Source: Paenibacillaceae bacterium
GTDB lineage: Bacteria > Bacillota > Bacilli > Paenibacillales > NBRC-103111
DNA length: 11,454 nucleotides
NCBI GenBank assembly: GCA_020697475.1
Contig: JAJFMO010000046.1
Span: 1 to 11,454, forward strand
Reading direction: 5' to 3'
A program made the position numbers and the translations under genes. The notes beneath the pieces are model-generated. The model made no database searches. It saw only the letters and a list, made by a program, of their open reading frames with translations, and was not told the DNA's origin. Of the stretch, positions 5,624 to 11,454 are shown piece after piece (within the stretch, counting starts at the first letter, position 1; every line of letters starts with the position of its first letter).

Positions 5624-6040
5624 TTAAGGTTCAGCACGATCCTCGTCCGCTTCGCCGGATTGTTCAACCCCGTACGCCACATCTTTGTCCGGATGCATGA
5701 ACATCCCTCCCTGAGGCTGGATTCCTTCCTCGAAAAACTCGCGATTTTCCGTCGTCTGAAAACCGATATCCTTGTACGGGTGAACCCATTGATCGCCGGC
5801 CATAACGTTCGGATCGGTGTTCTCCGTCCATTGTTCAAGCGGGGAATTCGCCGATTCGTACACATGGTCGCCGATTACGACGCCGTACTCGTTGACGAAA
5901 GGCGCGCGCGGGCCGCGTCCTTGCTGGAATTCGGGAAGAAACTCGATTTCGTAAGGATCCAGCTCCGGATCGTCCCGAAGCGCCGACGTGTCGACTCGTT
6001 CCTCCGGTTCATTTTTATCCAGTTGCTTATCGTTGTCCAT
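5624..6040 (-). CDS. DUF3905-like acidic protein of unknown function
   Basis: A 138-residue soluble, strongly acidic protein (many Asp/Glu, few hydrophobics) that I believe is a DUF3905-type protein of Bacillales; this is from memory of conserved blocks and was not searched. The conserved-looking core is LDPYEIEFLPEFQQGRGPRA (27-46), then FVNEYGVVIGDHVYES, SPLEQWTENTDP, and GDQWVHPYKDIGFQT. The N- and C-terminal 25 residues are charged and probably disordered. No membrane segment, signal or catalytic motif is visible. ATG 6040 has AGGAGG 5-6 nt upstream. The gene follows the 71-residue gene by 26 bp on the same strand, so the two are probably cotranscribed and may act together. A spore-associated role is possible given the family's distribution, but nothing in the sequence proves it. 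Confidence 0.7.
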   Translation of the reverse strand: MDNDKQLDKNEPEERVDTSALRDDPELDPYEIEFLPEFQQGRGPRAPFVNEYGVVIGDHVYESANSPLEQWTENTDPNVMAGDQWVHPYKDIGFQTTENREFFEEGIQPQGGMFMHPDKDVAYGVEQSGEADEDRAEP

Positions 6041-6066
6041 AGTTCCTCCTCGCTGCAGTGCGGCTC

Positions 6067-6282
6067 CTAGTGCACGATCTCCGGGTCTGCGATCACGCCG
6101 CCGTAGGTTTGTATGATTTCCAATGCTGTCGTGACGTCGTTCTTCTCCAACCGCAAACAGAGCTCCTGTTCCTCCGGCGAATCGGTGACGCCCACGTTGT
6201 AACCGAGCTCCTCCAACGTATCCATCGCAAGATATGCCGAACGCCGATCGGGAAAGTTGACGAATAACGGATTGCTTGACAT
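6067..6282 (-). CDS. Small 71-residue protein, predicted beta-alpha-beta-beta-alpha-beta fold
   Basis: I do not recognise a named family. The residues alternate as strand LFVNF (6-10), helix DRRSAYLAMDTLEELGY (12-28), strand NVGVTDS, strand ELCLRLEKN (40-48), helix DVTTALEIIQTYG (49-61) and strand GVIAD. That is the beta-alpha-beta-beta-alpha-beta order of ferredoxin-like/ACT-like small domains, which often bind small ligands or form dimers. There is one cysteine and no metal motif. ATG 6282 follows the purine-rich AGGAGGAAGGGAAGGGAA; the best AGGAGG core is about 12 nt away and a second GGGAA repeat is closer. It is the first gene of a two-gene operon with the DUF3905-like gene. Clean secondary-structure periodicity and a strong ribosome binding region support it as a real gene despite its size. 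Confidence 0.7.
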   Translation of the reverse strand: MSSNPLFVNFPDRRSAYLAMDTLEELGYNVGVTDSPEEQELCLRLEKNDVTTALEIIQTYGGVIADPEIVH

Positions 6283-6437
6283 TTCCCTTCCCTTCCTCCT
6301 TTGCCTGATTTTCGGGTAAAAGCTTCAGACCATAGCATCTCCGTTACTCCGGGATTTATCCCATCGGCATGCCAATTCTCCCCCTCAAACCGCGCCTCAC
6401 CCGGCTTCAAGCACTGGCGATTAACGTCTCCTTTGGC
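6283..6437. other. 155-bp leader/intergenic segment of unclear content
   Basis: This lies between the HD-GYP terminator and the 71-residue gene. On the minus strand it starts with AAAGGAG (6428-6434), which has no start codon at a useful distance, and continues GC-rich with small palindromes: TTGGCATGCCGA and a GGGA/TCCC hairpin near 6350-6361. An extended -10-like TGCTATGGT (hexamer 6329-6334) without a -35 could start the operon transcript near 6322. A TTG-initiated minus-strand frame from 6410 reads as plausible protein for about 40 codons but then overlaps the 71-residue gene out of frame. I cannot decide between leader RNA, remnant and chance. Confidence 0.4.
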
Positions 6438-6480
6438 AAAAAAAAAGACGAGTAGACGGCTTGTTGCCCATCTTCGTCTT
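6438..6480 (-). terminator. Intrinsic terminator of the HD-GYP-like gene
   Basis: On the minus strand AAGACGA (6474-6480) pairs with TCGTCTT (6445-6451). An inner GGC/GCC helix extends the structure, and nine consecutive Ts (6438-6446) overlap and follow the second arm. It begins 20 nt after the stop codon at 6501. It isolates this gene from the small operon downstream. Confidence 0.85.
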
Positions 6481-6500
6481 GAAGATTGATAATTATTTCG

Positions 6501-7172
6501 TTATTTTTCCATTAGCGCTTCATGCAGCGCAACGACCAGGTCGCCGTCGTAGAGCATGTCGCTCCAGCGGTACAGTTCCTCCATCGCCTCTGTCCAGATC
6601 GGCCTTGCCGGCGTCGGCGCTGCCACTGGGGCGGGAACAGAGCCTCTGCCCGACCCCAAAGCCGCGGGCAGCTTGCTTGATCCCGGACGCGTGCTCCGCG
6701 GTTCACGAAGCAAAGCCGTCTTGGCCGCCAACGCTCCAGCGATCCGGGCAATGCGCGCGTTAAGAGACAATTCTCTCCAATCGATGCCGCACGGATACCC
6801 GCTGCCATCGATATTTTCATGATGATGTCGGATCGCCTCAACATCGACTAAACCTTGTTCGCCCAATGCAGCGGCTGTTTCCGCTCCATAGACGGGATGG
6901 TTGAGAATTTCATCCGACGTCGGGCGCACAATTCGCAGTATTCCGATATTTTGCAGCCGGATCGAACGCACCAGCACATCCTTCTCCCGTTCGCTCATTT
7001 CCAGCTTGTCGGCCAACATTTCCCCATAAGTCCCTGCGATCATCCCCTGGCGGTACTCTGCCGGGTGACTGCTTCTCAACCTTAATAACAAGAAAGCAGC
7101 CGGATCCTCCATCGATACCGTCATATTGAAGCGACGCTCCATGCCTACCTTACCCGCTCCCGCTTCAGTCAT
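6501..7172 (-). CDS. Degenerate HD-GYP domain protein, probably catalytically inactive
   Basis: A 223-residue protein built on an HD-GYP domain, the class that hydrolyses cyclic di-GMP with a metal centre. The GYP half is well kept: HPVYGAET (residues 92-99), then RHHHENIDGSGYP (115-127) with its two histidines, Asp and Gly-Tyr-Pro. The HD half is broken: the expected HDIGK reads QNIGI (74-78), so both metal ligands of the HD pair are replaced. The late Asp of the usual D-x-x-D-A block is Gly146 (IAGALAAKT). It is therefore unlikely to be a working phosphodiesterase and more likely a binding or scaffold protein. A Pro/Ala-rich linker (about 159-193) leads to a short helical tail. The start is ATG 7172 with AGGAG 7 nt upstream; an ATG at 7220 lacks a ribosome site. 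It is probably monocistronic. Confidence 0.75.
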   Translation of the reverse strand: MTEAGAGKVGMERRFNMTVSMEDPAAFLLLRLRSSHPAEYRQGMIAGTYGEMLADKLEMSEREKDVLVRSIRLQNIGILRIVRPTSDEILNHPVYGAETAAALGEQGLVDVEAIRHHHENIDGSGYPCGIDWRELSLNARIARIAGALAAKTALLREPRSTRPGSSKLPAALGSGRGSVPAPVAAPTPARPIWTEAMEELYRWSDMLYDGDLVVALHEALMEK

Positions 7173-7262
7173 AGTCTTCTCCTCTTTCTGTCCTTCAACT
7201 TCATTCCCTGCTGTCATCATTGTGCCGCATCGGGTGCGGATTTTCTATCGGCTGAGCTTCTC

Positions 7263-7309
7263 ATTTGAGGGTACAAATCAGGGGTGGGACCATAGGAAGG
7301 CGTTCCTAT
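7263..7309. repeat. Two adjacent inverted repeats upstream of the HD-GYP-like gene
   Basis: ATTTG (7263-7267) pairs with CAAAT (7274-7278) around a 6-nt spacer. ATAGGAA (7292-7298) pairs perfectly with TTCCTAT (7303-7309) around GGCG. Both lie in the 166-bp gap between the AraC terminator and the HD-GYP-like gene. They could be an operator or leader hairpins; no clear promoter was found here. Confidence 0.5.
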
Positions 7310-7337
7310 TGGGCGAGGAGGACCTGTCGAAGAAGTG

Positions 7338-7387
7338 AAAAACCCGCATAACCGACGACGGGAAACGACTCGGAAAATGCAGGTTTT
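7338..7387 (-). terminator. Intrinsic terminator of the DinB-sulfatase-PhyH-AraC operon
   Basis: In minus-strand sense AAAACCTGCAT (7377-7387) pairs with ATGCGGGTTTT (7339-7349) at 10 of 11 positions, counting one G-U. An inner CCGA/TCGG helix adds to it, and the second arm ends in five Ts. It starts 18 nt after the AraC stop codon at 7406. Its A-rich first arm also makes it usable in the plus direction. The CCTGCAT/ATGCAGG arm resembles the repeat units at 4721-4911. Confidence 0.8.
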
Positions 7388-7405
7388 ATGGGGGTAGGAC
7401 ACCGT

Positions 7406-8299
7406 TCACATCCGCTTGTTTCTTATCTGGGCTCGAAACTGCCCCGGCGAACGCCCCTCTTGCTGCTTGAACAACCGATTGAAAAAACTCAAATCATCGA
7501 ATCCAACCTTATGAGCGATCGCGATGATCTTGTCCTCGCTGTCGGCGAGCAGTTTCTTGGCTTCTTGCAGGCGAATGTCATTGCGGAACTCGATGAATGT
7601 GCGGCCGGTATGCTGCTTAAAGCGTGCAGTGAACGTCGACTGGCTCATCCCGCACAGCTGACTCACTTGGAGCAGCGTCAGCGGCTTGTCGTAGTGTTGG
7701 CGGATAAAGTCGCCGATCTTGGCGATCACCTCGGCATCCGTCGGCAGCGCGGCCAACGGCTTGTTCACGTAACTTTCGTAACAACGGCTTAAGAAGATAA
7801 ACATCTCAATCAATCTCATTTTGATCAAAATGCGGTGTCCCAGCTTCTTCTCCTTGTACTCCTTCACAATCCGGTCAAGCAGAAAGGTCAACTCCATCCT
7901 CTGCAAGTAGTCAAGGTTGAGGTGGGATTGGAACGAAGTCGACTTGCGCATGAATGGTTCGAGATAGTAGAAGTCGATGAACGGCGTCACCCTGTCCATC
8001 GCGCGCAGTTCCTCGACCAGCAGCGTAGAGCTGATCAGGATATTGTAGACGAGCAGTGGGGCGGCGCCCGTCTTGTATGCGTGCACCGCCTCCGGCTCGA
8101 TCATGAATACGTCGCCCTCGGTGATTCGATGGGTGCGGCCGTGGTATTCGTGCTCCCCGTTCCCCTGCGCGATATAGACAAATTCGACGAAGTCGTGGGA
8201 ATGCGGCTGGATTTGGCCGTGGTCGCGAACCCGGTACGTATCGGCATGGAACGGAAATTCATTGTCTTCGAAAAAGTCGTGGCCGGAAAGCCGCTTCAA
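7406..8299 (-). CDS. AraC-family transcriptional regulator with cupin-like sensor domain
   Basis: A 297-residue AraC/XylS-family activator. Residues 20-90 form a cupin-like ligand pocket (HSHDFVEFVYIAQGNGEH with His33, His35 and Glu39, then TEGDVFMIEPEAVHAY). Residues 190-295 hold the two helix-turn-helix units: LTLLQVSQLCGMSQSTFTAR (207-226) and IIAIAHKVGFDDLSFFNRLF (258-277), ending in the canonical F-K-x-x-x-G-x-S-P-x-x-F-R block. This is the RhaS/MelR-like layout in which sugars or small metabolites are sensed. The only workable start is TTG at 8299, with AAGGAGG 10 nt upstream (8310-8316). Part of that site lies in a 5-bp hairpin. It is the last gene of the operon, 34 bp after the PhyH gene, and probably controls it. 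The effector is unknown and cannot be inferred from sequence. Confidence 0.92.
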   Translation of the reverse strand: MKRLSGHDFFEDNEFPFHADTYRVRDHGQIQPHSHDFVEFVYIAQGNGEHEYHGRTHRITEGDVFMIEPEAVHAYKTGAAPLLVYNILISSTLLVEELRAMDRVTPFIDFYYLEPFMRKSTSFQSHLNLDYLQRMELTFLLDRIVKEYKEKKLGHRILIKMRLIEMFIFLSRCYESYVNKPLAALPTDAEVIAKIGDFIRQHYDKPLTLLQVSQLCGMSQSTFTARFKQHTGRTFIEFRNDIRLQEAKKLLADSEDKIIAIAHKVGFDDLSFFNRLFKQQEGRSPGQFRAQIRNKRM

Positions 8300-8306
8300 A
8301 ACCGCG

Positions 8307-8321
8307 ATCCCTCCTTGGGAT
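8307..8321 (-). promoter_or_regulatory. Hairpin overlapping the AraC ribosome binding site
   Basis: ATCCC (8317-8321 in minus sense) pairs with GGGAT (8307-8311) around the 5-nt loop AAGGA. The loop and the first two stem bases are the Shine-Dalgarno sequence AAGGAGG. Together with a TTG start this would keep regulator synthesis low relative to the enzymes upstream. The stem is only 5 bp, so the effect would be modest. Confidence 0.4.
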
Positions 8322-8333
8322 GAGGCAGACTGC

Positions 8334-9119
8334 TTATTTGGCGCGGGCCAGCACCGGGTGCAGGGGACCGGCGATCGGTTGCCCCGGGGTCAGCCCTTGC
8401 GGATCGGTGATCACATGCTTTTTGCCGCTGTAGGTCGTGCCTTCGGGCATATAGATGATCGCCAACGCCCGGCGCGGCTTCTCCGTATGATTGGCATGGG
8501 CATAGTGAAACGTCAGCCCGTTGTGAAACGTGCAACTGCCCGCCTTCAAGCGTACGGTGACGGGGGCGCGGCCTTCGGCGACAGTGCCTTTGGCGTATTG
8601 CTCGAGGTCGGTCTCCTCGGTCAGCTTGCGCGGATCGAGCTTGCCGACTTTGTGGGACCCGGGCACGAACCGCATGCAACCGTTGTTCTCATCTACGTCG
8701 TCGAGTGCGACCCAGATCGATAAGGCACCCGGCTCGTTCATCGGCCAATAGGGAAAGTCCTGGTGCCAAGGCGTTGGCTGGGAGTCCCCGGGCATCTTGA
8801 GCAGCGCGTGGTCGTGGAAGAAGGCGATGCCTTGGGTGCCGGTCAACTGCCGCGCCGCTTCGGCGAAGCGGTGGTGGAAAGCGTAGCGGCTGTAGCCGCC
8901 GTGGTCGCGCCAGCCGTTCACGCGCTGGTTGAGCACGCGGTAGTAGGCGCCGCGGCTGGCGGAGTTGTCGACCGCGCGGTCGCCGGATGACGACATCAGT
9001 TCGTCCATGTATTGCTGCAGTTCCAATACCTCGTCCGGCGACAGGATGTTGTCCAGTTGGATAAAACCATGTTCACGGTAAAAGGCAATTTGCTCGTCAG
9101 TGAGAAGATAATAGGACAT
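8334..9119 (-). CDS. PhyH-family Fe(II)/2-oxoglutarate dioxygenase
   Basis: A 261-residue phytanoyl-CoA dioxygenase (PhyH) family protein: a cytoplasmic non-haem iron enzyme that hydroxylates a small substrate with 2-oxoglutarate and oxygen. The jelly-roll iron triad is visible: His119-x-Asp121 in TPWHQDFPYWP and the distal His205 in TFHNGLTFHYAHAN. Arg216 or Arg217 in EKPRRALAIIY is placed to bind 2-oxoglutarate. The N-terminus (LTDEQIAFYREHGFIQLDN) is the usual PhyH opening, and GALSIWVALDDVDENNGCMRF is the family core. Length is normal. ATG 9119 has GGAGG 7 nt upstream. It lies between the sulfatase and AraC genes in one operon, so its substrate is probably handled together with the sulfatase. 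Relatives include ectoine hydroxylase and many uncharacterised enzymes in carbohydrate clusters; the substrate is unknown. Confidence 0.9.
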   Translation of the reverse strand: MSYYLLTDEQIAFYREHGFIQLDNILSPDEVLELQQYMDELMSSSGDRAVDNSASRGAYYRVLNQRVNGWRDHGGYSRYAFHHRFAEAARQLTGTQGIAFFHDHALLKMPGDSQPTPWHQDFPYWPMNEPGALSIWVALDDVDENNGCMRFVPGSHKVGKLDPRKLTEETDLEQYAKGTVAEGRAPVTVRLKAGSCTFHNGLTFHYAHANHTEKPRRALAIIYMPEGTTYSGKKHVITDPQGLTPGQPIAGPLHPVLARAK

Positions 9120-9141
9120 ATGGGAACCTCCCTTTCATTTG

Positions 9142-9182
9142 CCTTATAGGATAAGGGATGGTCGAAAGAAAATCTTTGTCGA
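9142..9182 (-). repeat. Two short hairpins in the sulfatase-PhyH junction
   Basis: CCTTAT (9142-9147) and ATAAGG (9151-9156) form a perfect 6-bp inverted repeat around AGG. TCGAAAGA (9162-9169) pairs with TCTTT (9173-9177) and TCGA (9179-9182), with one bulged base. They lie in the 80-bp gap of the operon. They could set relative mRNA stability or be an operator for a secondary promoter; no matching -35/-10 pair was found. Confidence 0.45.
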
Positions 9183-9199
9183 TTTGCCGGGACGATAAG

Positions 9200-10741
9200 T
9201 TAATTTGCCGGTTGATTCCACAGGTCGAGAGGTCCCATGCCGACTTCCTTGCCCCATTGCGCCAGAAAATGATGATTCGCCGAATGGGCTTGAGTTTCGT
9301 CGAGCAGTGCCTGCGGGTTCCATCCGTTGAACAGCAGTTGTTTCAGCTCTTCTATCACTTGGCGATAGGTGGGGTCGCCGGCAAGATCGTGCTTCTCGTG
9401 CGGGTCGTTTGCGATGTTAAACAGTTGCAGCGGGTCGAACCCGTGGTAATAGACGAGCTTGTAGTCGCCTCGGCGGACGGCACGGATGGCGGAGTCCTGC
9501 CTGCCGACAAGCTCAGTGAAGACGGCGCGTTGCTGCCAGTCGATCGCCCCGGGGGCGGCAGCGGAGGCTGGCTCGGAGGCGAAGAGCAGCGGCGAAAGAT
9601 CGTTGCCGTCTTGCTGCGGCAGAGCCGGCGAACCGGTGACGGCGCTGAACGTCGGCGCCAGGTCGACGAGGCTGACCGGCGCGTCTACGGTCGCTCCGCG
9701 CTTCAGGCGGCGGTCGCCGGATTCGCGCAGCGGGTACCAAATTAGAGGGATGTGAGTCGCGCCCTCGAACAAGCTGCGTTTCCAAAACATCCCGCGGTCG
9801 CCGGCCATCTCGCCATGATCCGAGGCATAGACGATCCATGTGTCGCCCGGCAATTGGGCGGCGGCTTTCACAATGCGGCCGACCAGTTGGTCGAGCTTGC
9901 TGACGAGGCCGGCATAAGCGGCGCGCGCTGTCCGCAATTGCTCCGGCGTGATGTTGTCTGCCTTCAGCTTGCGGAACCATTGCTCGAGCCATGGATGCCG
10001 GAGCTCGTCTTTCGGGATCGGCGCGTCATGCTGCTCCATCGCGGCAAGTGCCTGATCGTACAGCTCGGGCGGGGCGACGTAAGGGTGGTGCGGCCCGTAC
10101 AGGCCGACGGTGACGAACAGCGGCTTGGCTTGGGCAATGCCGGACTGATTGGCGGATGCGTTTCCGTTATCGTTGGCCGTGGCAACGTTTGCCGCGCCGG
10201 AGGCCGCGACTTCCGAGACAAATTGCTCAAACCCGCGCGTCACCGCCTCGTCGAAGTCCTGCACCGGACTTCCCCCGGTACCGGCCGCTTCGATCGAGCG
10301 CATGCCTTGACCCGCCGTTCCTTGCAACGCGCCGTAGCGGGTGTTGGGACCGCCCAGGTACGGCGAGGTGATGTCGCCGACGAGACGTTGCCCGAACCCA
10401 TGCCGCTGATCGATCCCGTTAAAATGCATCCGCCCGCAAAGCACGGTCTCATATCCTCCCATAGACAGCGCGTGCGCGAACGTCGGAATATCCGACGCCA
10501 AGTAGTCGTCGTTGCCATGCACACCGGTGTGGTGCGGGTGCAAGCCCGTCAACATCGACATGCGCGATGGCACGCAGAGCGGGGCGTTGCAGTAGGCTTG
10601 CGTGAACCTGACCCCGCCTTCGGCGAGGGCGTCCAGGTTCGGCGTTTGAACAATGCGGCTGCCGGCGCAATTCATCCAGTCTCCCGAGTGCTGGTCGGAG
10701 AGAATGAATATGAGGTTGGGTTTGCTCGTTTGTTGGCTCAA
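9200..10741 (-). CDS. Type I sulfatase, cytoplasmic
   Basis: A 513-residue alkaline-phosphatase-superfamily sulfatase that hydrolyses an organic sulfate ester. The formylglycine motif C-x-P-S-R is Cys56-Val-Pro-Ser-Arg60 (LCVPSRMSMLTGLHP), so the catalytic residue is made from cysteine. Metal and active-site residues fit: Asp16-Gln17 in FILSDQH, His106 in CGRMHF, His218 in YGPHHPY, Asp308-His309 in YASDHGEMAGD and Lys321. No signal peptide is present, so the enzyme should work on imported substrate. A low-complexity Ala/Asn/Ser insertion lies at about 180-205. It starts at TTG 10741, with AAGGAG 9 nt upstream and no ATG nearby. The cysteine must be oxidised by a formylglycine-generating enzyme or radical-SAM maturase, and none is in the window. 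It lies 43 bp after the DinB-like gene. The substrate cannot be read; choline-sulfatase-like and glycan sulfatases share this layout. Confidence 0.9.
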   Translation of the reverse strand: MSQQTSKPNLIFILSDQHSGDWMNCAGSRIVQTPNLDALAEGGVRFTQAYCNAPLCVPSRMSMLTGLHPHHTGVHGNDDYLASDIPTFAHALSMGGYETVLCGRMHFNGIDQRHGFGQRLVGDITSPYLGGPNTRYGALQGTAGQGMRSIEAAGTGGSPVQDFDEAVTRGFEQFVSEVAASGAANVATANDNGNASANQSGIAQAKPLFVTVGLYGPHHPYVAPPELYDQALAAMEQHDAPIPKDELRHPWLEQWFRKLKADNITPEQLRTARAAYAGLVSKLDQLVGRIVKAAAQLPGDTWIVYASDHGEMAGDRGMFWKRSLFEGATHIPLIWYPLRESGDRRLKRGATVDAPVSLVDLAPTFSAVTGSPALPQQDGNDLSPLLFASEPASAAAPGAIDWQQRAVFTELVGRQDSAIRAVRRGDYKLVYYHGFDPLQLFNIANDPHEKHDLAGDPTYRQVIEELKQLLFNGWNPQALLDETQAHSANHHFLAQWGKEVGMGPLDLWNQPAN

Positions 10742-10784
10742 TGGACTCGACTCCTTTTTTCTCCAAAAATATTATGTAGTTGAA

Positions 10785-11315
10785 TTAGGCTTGGCCTAGC
10801 GCGCGTTTGCGCAGCCAGCGGATTTGTCCGCGGTGGTTGATTTCGTCTTCGAACACGTGGAACCACTTGAAGTAGTTGTTGGCCGGTTTGCCGCCCCAGA
10901 AAGGTTCCTCTTCGACCAGCCAGCGGTCGGTGCGTTGCCGGAATTGGTCCAAGGTCGCCTGCCGCATGTCGCCGAGTTCTTGCATGTAGTAATCGAGCGG
11001 CTTGCCTTTGATCTGATCGCGTCCCTCTTGGCCGAGTTTGAAGGCGGCGTTCCATTTGGCACTCTCTTCGTCTGTCGGCTTTCGGCGATGAAACGTCTCA
11101 AGCTGGTAACCGAACTCGACTGCCGCCATATGAAGAAGCAGCGCGCCGATCGTATTGCTGGTCTCGTCGTGGAGGTAGTCCAGTTGCGCGGTGGTAAGCC
11201 CTTTGACTGTGTTCAAGGTGGTGCGTCTGGCGTAGTTCATCATCGAGATGAGCCGCCCAATTTGCGGGGTAAAGCCGTCGATGTCGGTGATCAAGTAAAT
11301 TTTGTCGTCGTTCAC
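10785..11315 (-). CDS. DinB-superfamily protein
   Basis: A 176-residue DinB/DUF664-type four-helix-bundle protein. The family holds metal-dependent proteins, some of which are thiol transferases using bacillithiol or mycothiol. Three histidines in family positions could bind one metal (numbering from GTG 11315): His62 in ALLLHMAAVEF, His153 in FKWFHVFEDE and His161 in INHRGQIRW. The last block is the typical DinB ending. The frame also permits a GTG start at 11324. GTG 11315 is preferred because GAGGTG then lies 6 nt upstream, giving MNDDKIYLITDIDGFTPQIG. It is the first gene of the DinB-sulfatase-PhyH-AraC operon and follows a good promoter. The sequence does not show whether it transfers a thiol, isomerises or removes a metabolite. 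A stress-linked role is possible in a bacillithiol-using host. Confidence 0.85.
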   Translation of the reverse strand: MNDDKIYLITDIDGFTPQIGRLISMMNYARRTTLNTVKGLTTAQLDYLHDETSNTIGALLLHMAAVEFGYQLETFHRRKPTDEESAKWNAAFKLGQEGRDQIKGKPLDYYMQELGDMRQATLDQFRQRTDRWLVEEEPFWGGKPANNYFKWFHVFEDEINHRGQIRWLRKRALGQA

Positions 11316-11356
11316 GCAAGTCACCTCGGTTCTGTGGTAAGGTGAATCTATTGAAC

Positions 11357-11385
11357 ATTATATCGTTTGCGTGCTTTCTCAACAA
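11357..11385 (-). promoter_or_regulatory. Promoter of the DinB-sulfatase-PhyH-AraC operon
   Basis: On the minus strand TTGTTG (11380-11385) is followed by 17 bp and a perfect TATAAT (11357-11362). The start point is expected near 11350, some 35 nt before the GTG start at 11315. Beyond it to the window edge (11386-11454) I see no gene or clear operator. Confidence 0.7.
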
Positions 11386-11454
11386 TTGGATCCTGCAATA
11401 ATCGGGCCTATCAGCAATCATACCTCGCGGCAATAGGTCCTCAGAGCTATACTC

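Noticed and set aside
6093..6410. TTG-initiated minus-strand frame overlapping the 71-residue gene
   Set aside because: The first 40 codons look protein-like, but the start is 17 nt from the nearest Shine-Dalgarno site and most of the rest is an Arg/Trp-rich out-of-frame reading of the 71-residue gene. Kept only as a finding about the leader.
7281..7325. T-box-like GGGTGGGACC on the plus strand
   Set aside because: The core string matches the T-box antiterminator, but there is no plus-strand gene downstream, no specifier stem and no proper CGTCCC partner; the region lies upstream of a minus-strand gene.
9752..10783. Long plus-strand open frame of 343 codons opposite the sulfatase
   Set aside because: It is an antisense shadow of a GC-rich gene; composition is Arg/Val/Gly-biased without domain motifs, while the minus-strand sulfatase has every family motif.

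Overview
The window looks like chromosome from a spore-former-type Firmicute of the Paenibacillaceae (Paenibacillus or Cohnella-like). The evidence is strong Shine-Dalgarno sites (GGAGG) before nearly every gene, sigma-A type promoters, TTG and GTG starts, a bacilliredoxin of the BrxA/BrxB family (bacillithiol-using organisms) and a DUF3905-like protein. This is inference from gene content and signals; no database search was possible. Twelve complete protein genes and one partial gene are supported. Eleven complete genes and the partial gene are on the minus strand; only the serine hydrolase is on the plus strand.

Layout, left to right. At 1-73 a truncated minus-strand gene begins, with a perfect consensus sigma-A promoter at 146-174 and a cre-like (CcpA) site at 115-130 in its leader. 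Next come an AHSA1/SRPBCC protein (366-878) and a DoxX-like membrane protein (935-1363), probably cotranscribed. A GH5-like glycoside hydrolase (1560-2492) and a beta-lactamase-fold serine hydrolase (2631-3833) are divergent around a 138-bp intergenic region. A PD-(D/E)xK-like nuclease joined to a winged-helix-like tail (3893-4564) follows; it has an intrinsic terminator between its candidate promoter and its ribosome binding site.

The 495-bp gap at 4565-5059 holds that terminator and an array of four covarying hairpin repeats (4721-4911). Then come bacilliredoxin (5060-5494, good promoter), a small two-gene operon of a 71-residue protein and a DUF3905-like protein (6282 down to 5624), and a degenerate HD-GYP protein (6501-7172) with a clear terminator.

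The right third is one probable minus-strand operon: DinB-like protein, sulfatase, PhyH dioxygenase and AraC regulator (11315 down to 7406). It runs from a promoter at 11357-11385 to a terminator at 7338-7387. It looks like a small catabolic or modification module for a sulfated and/or hydroxylatable organic substrate under local AraC control. No transporter or sulfatase-maturation gene is in view. No RNA genes, insertion sequences, CRISPR arrays or prophage genes were recognised. The most unusual material is the 4.6-4.9 kb gap (hairpin array plus promoter-proximal terminator) and the HD-GYP protein that has lost its metal-binding HD pair.
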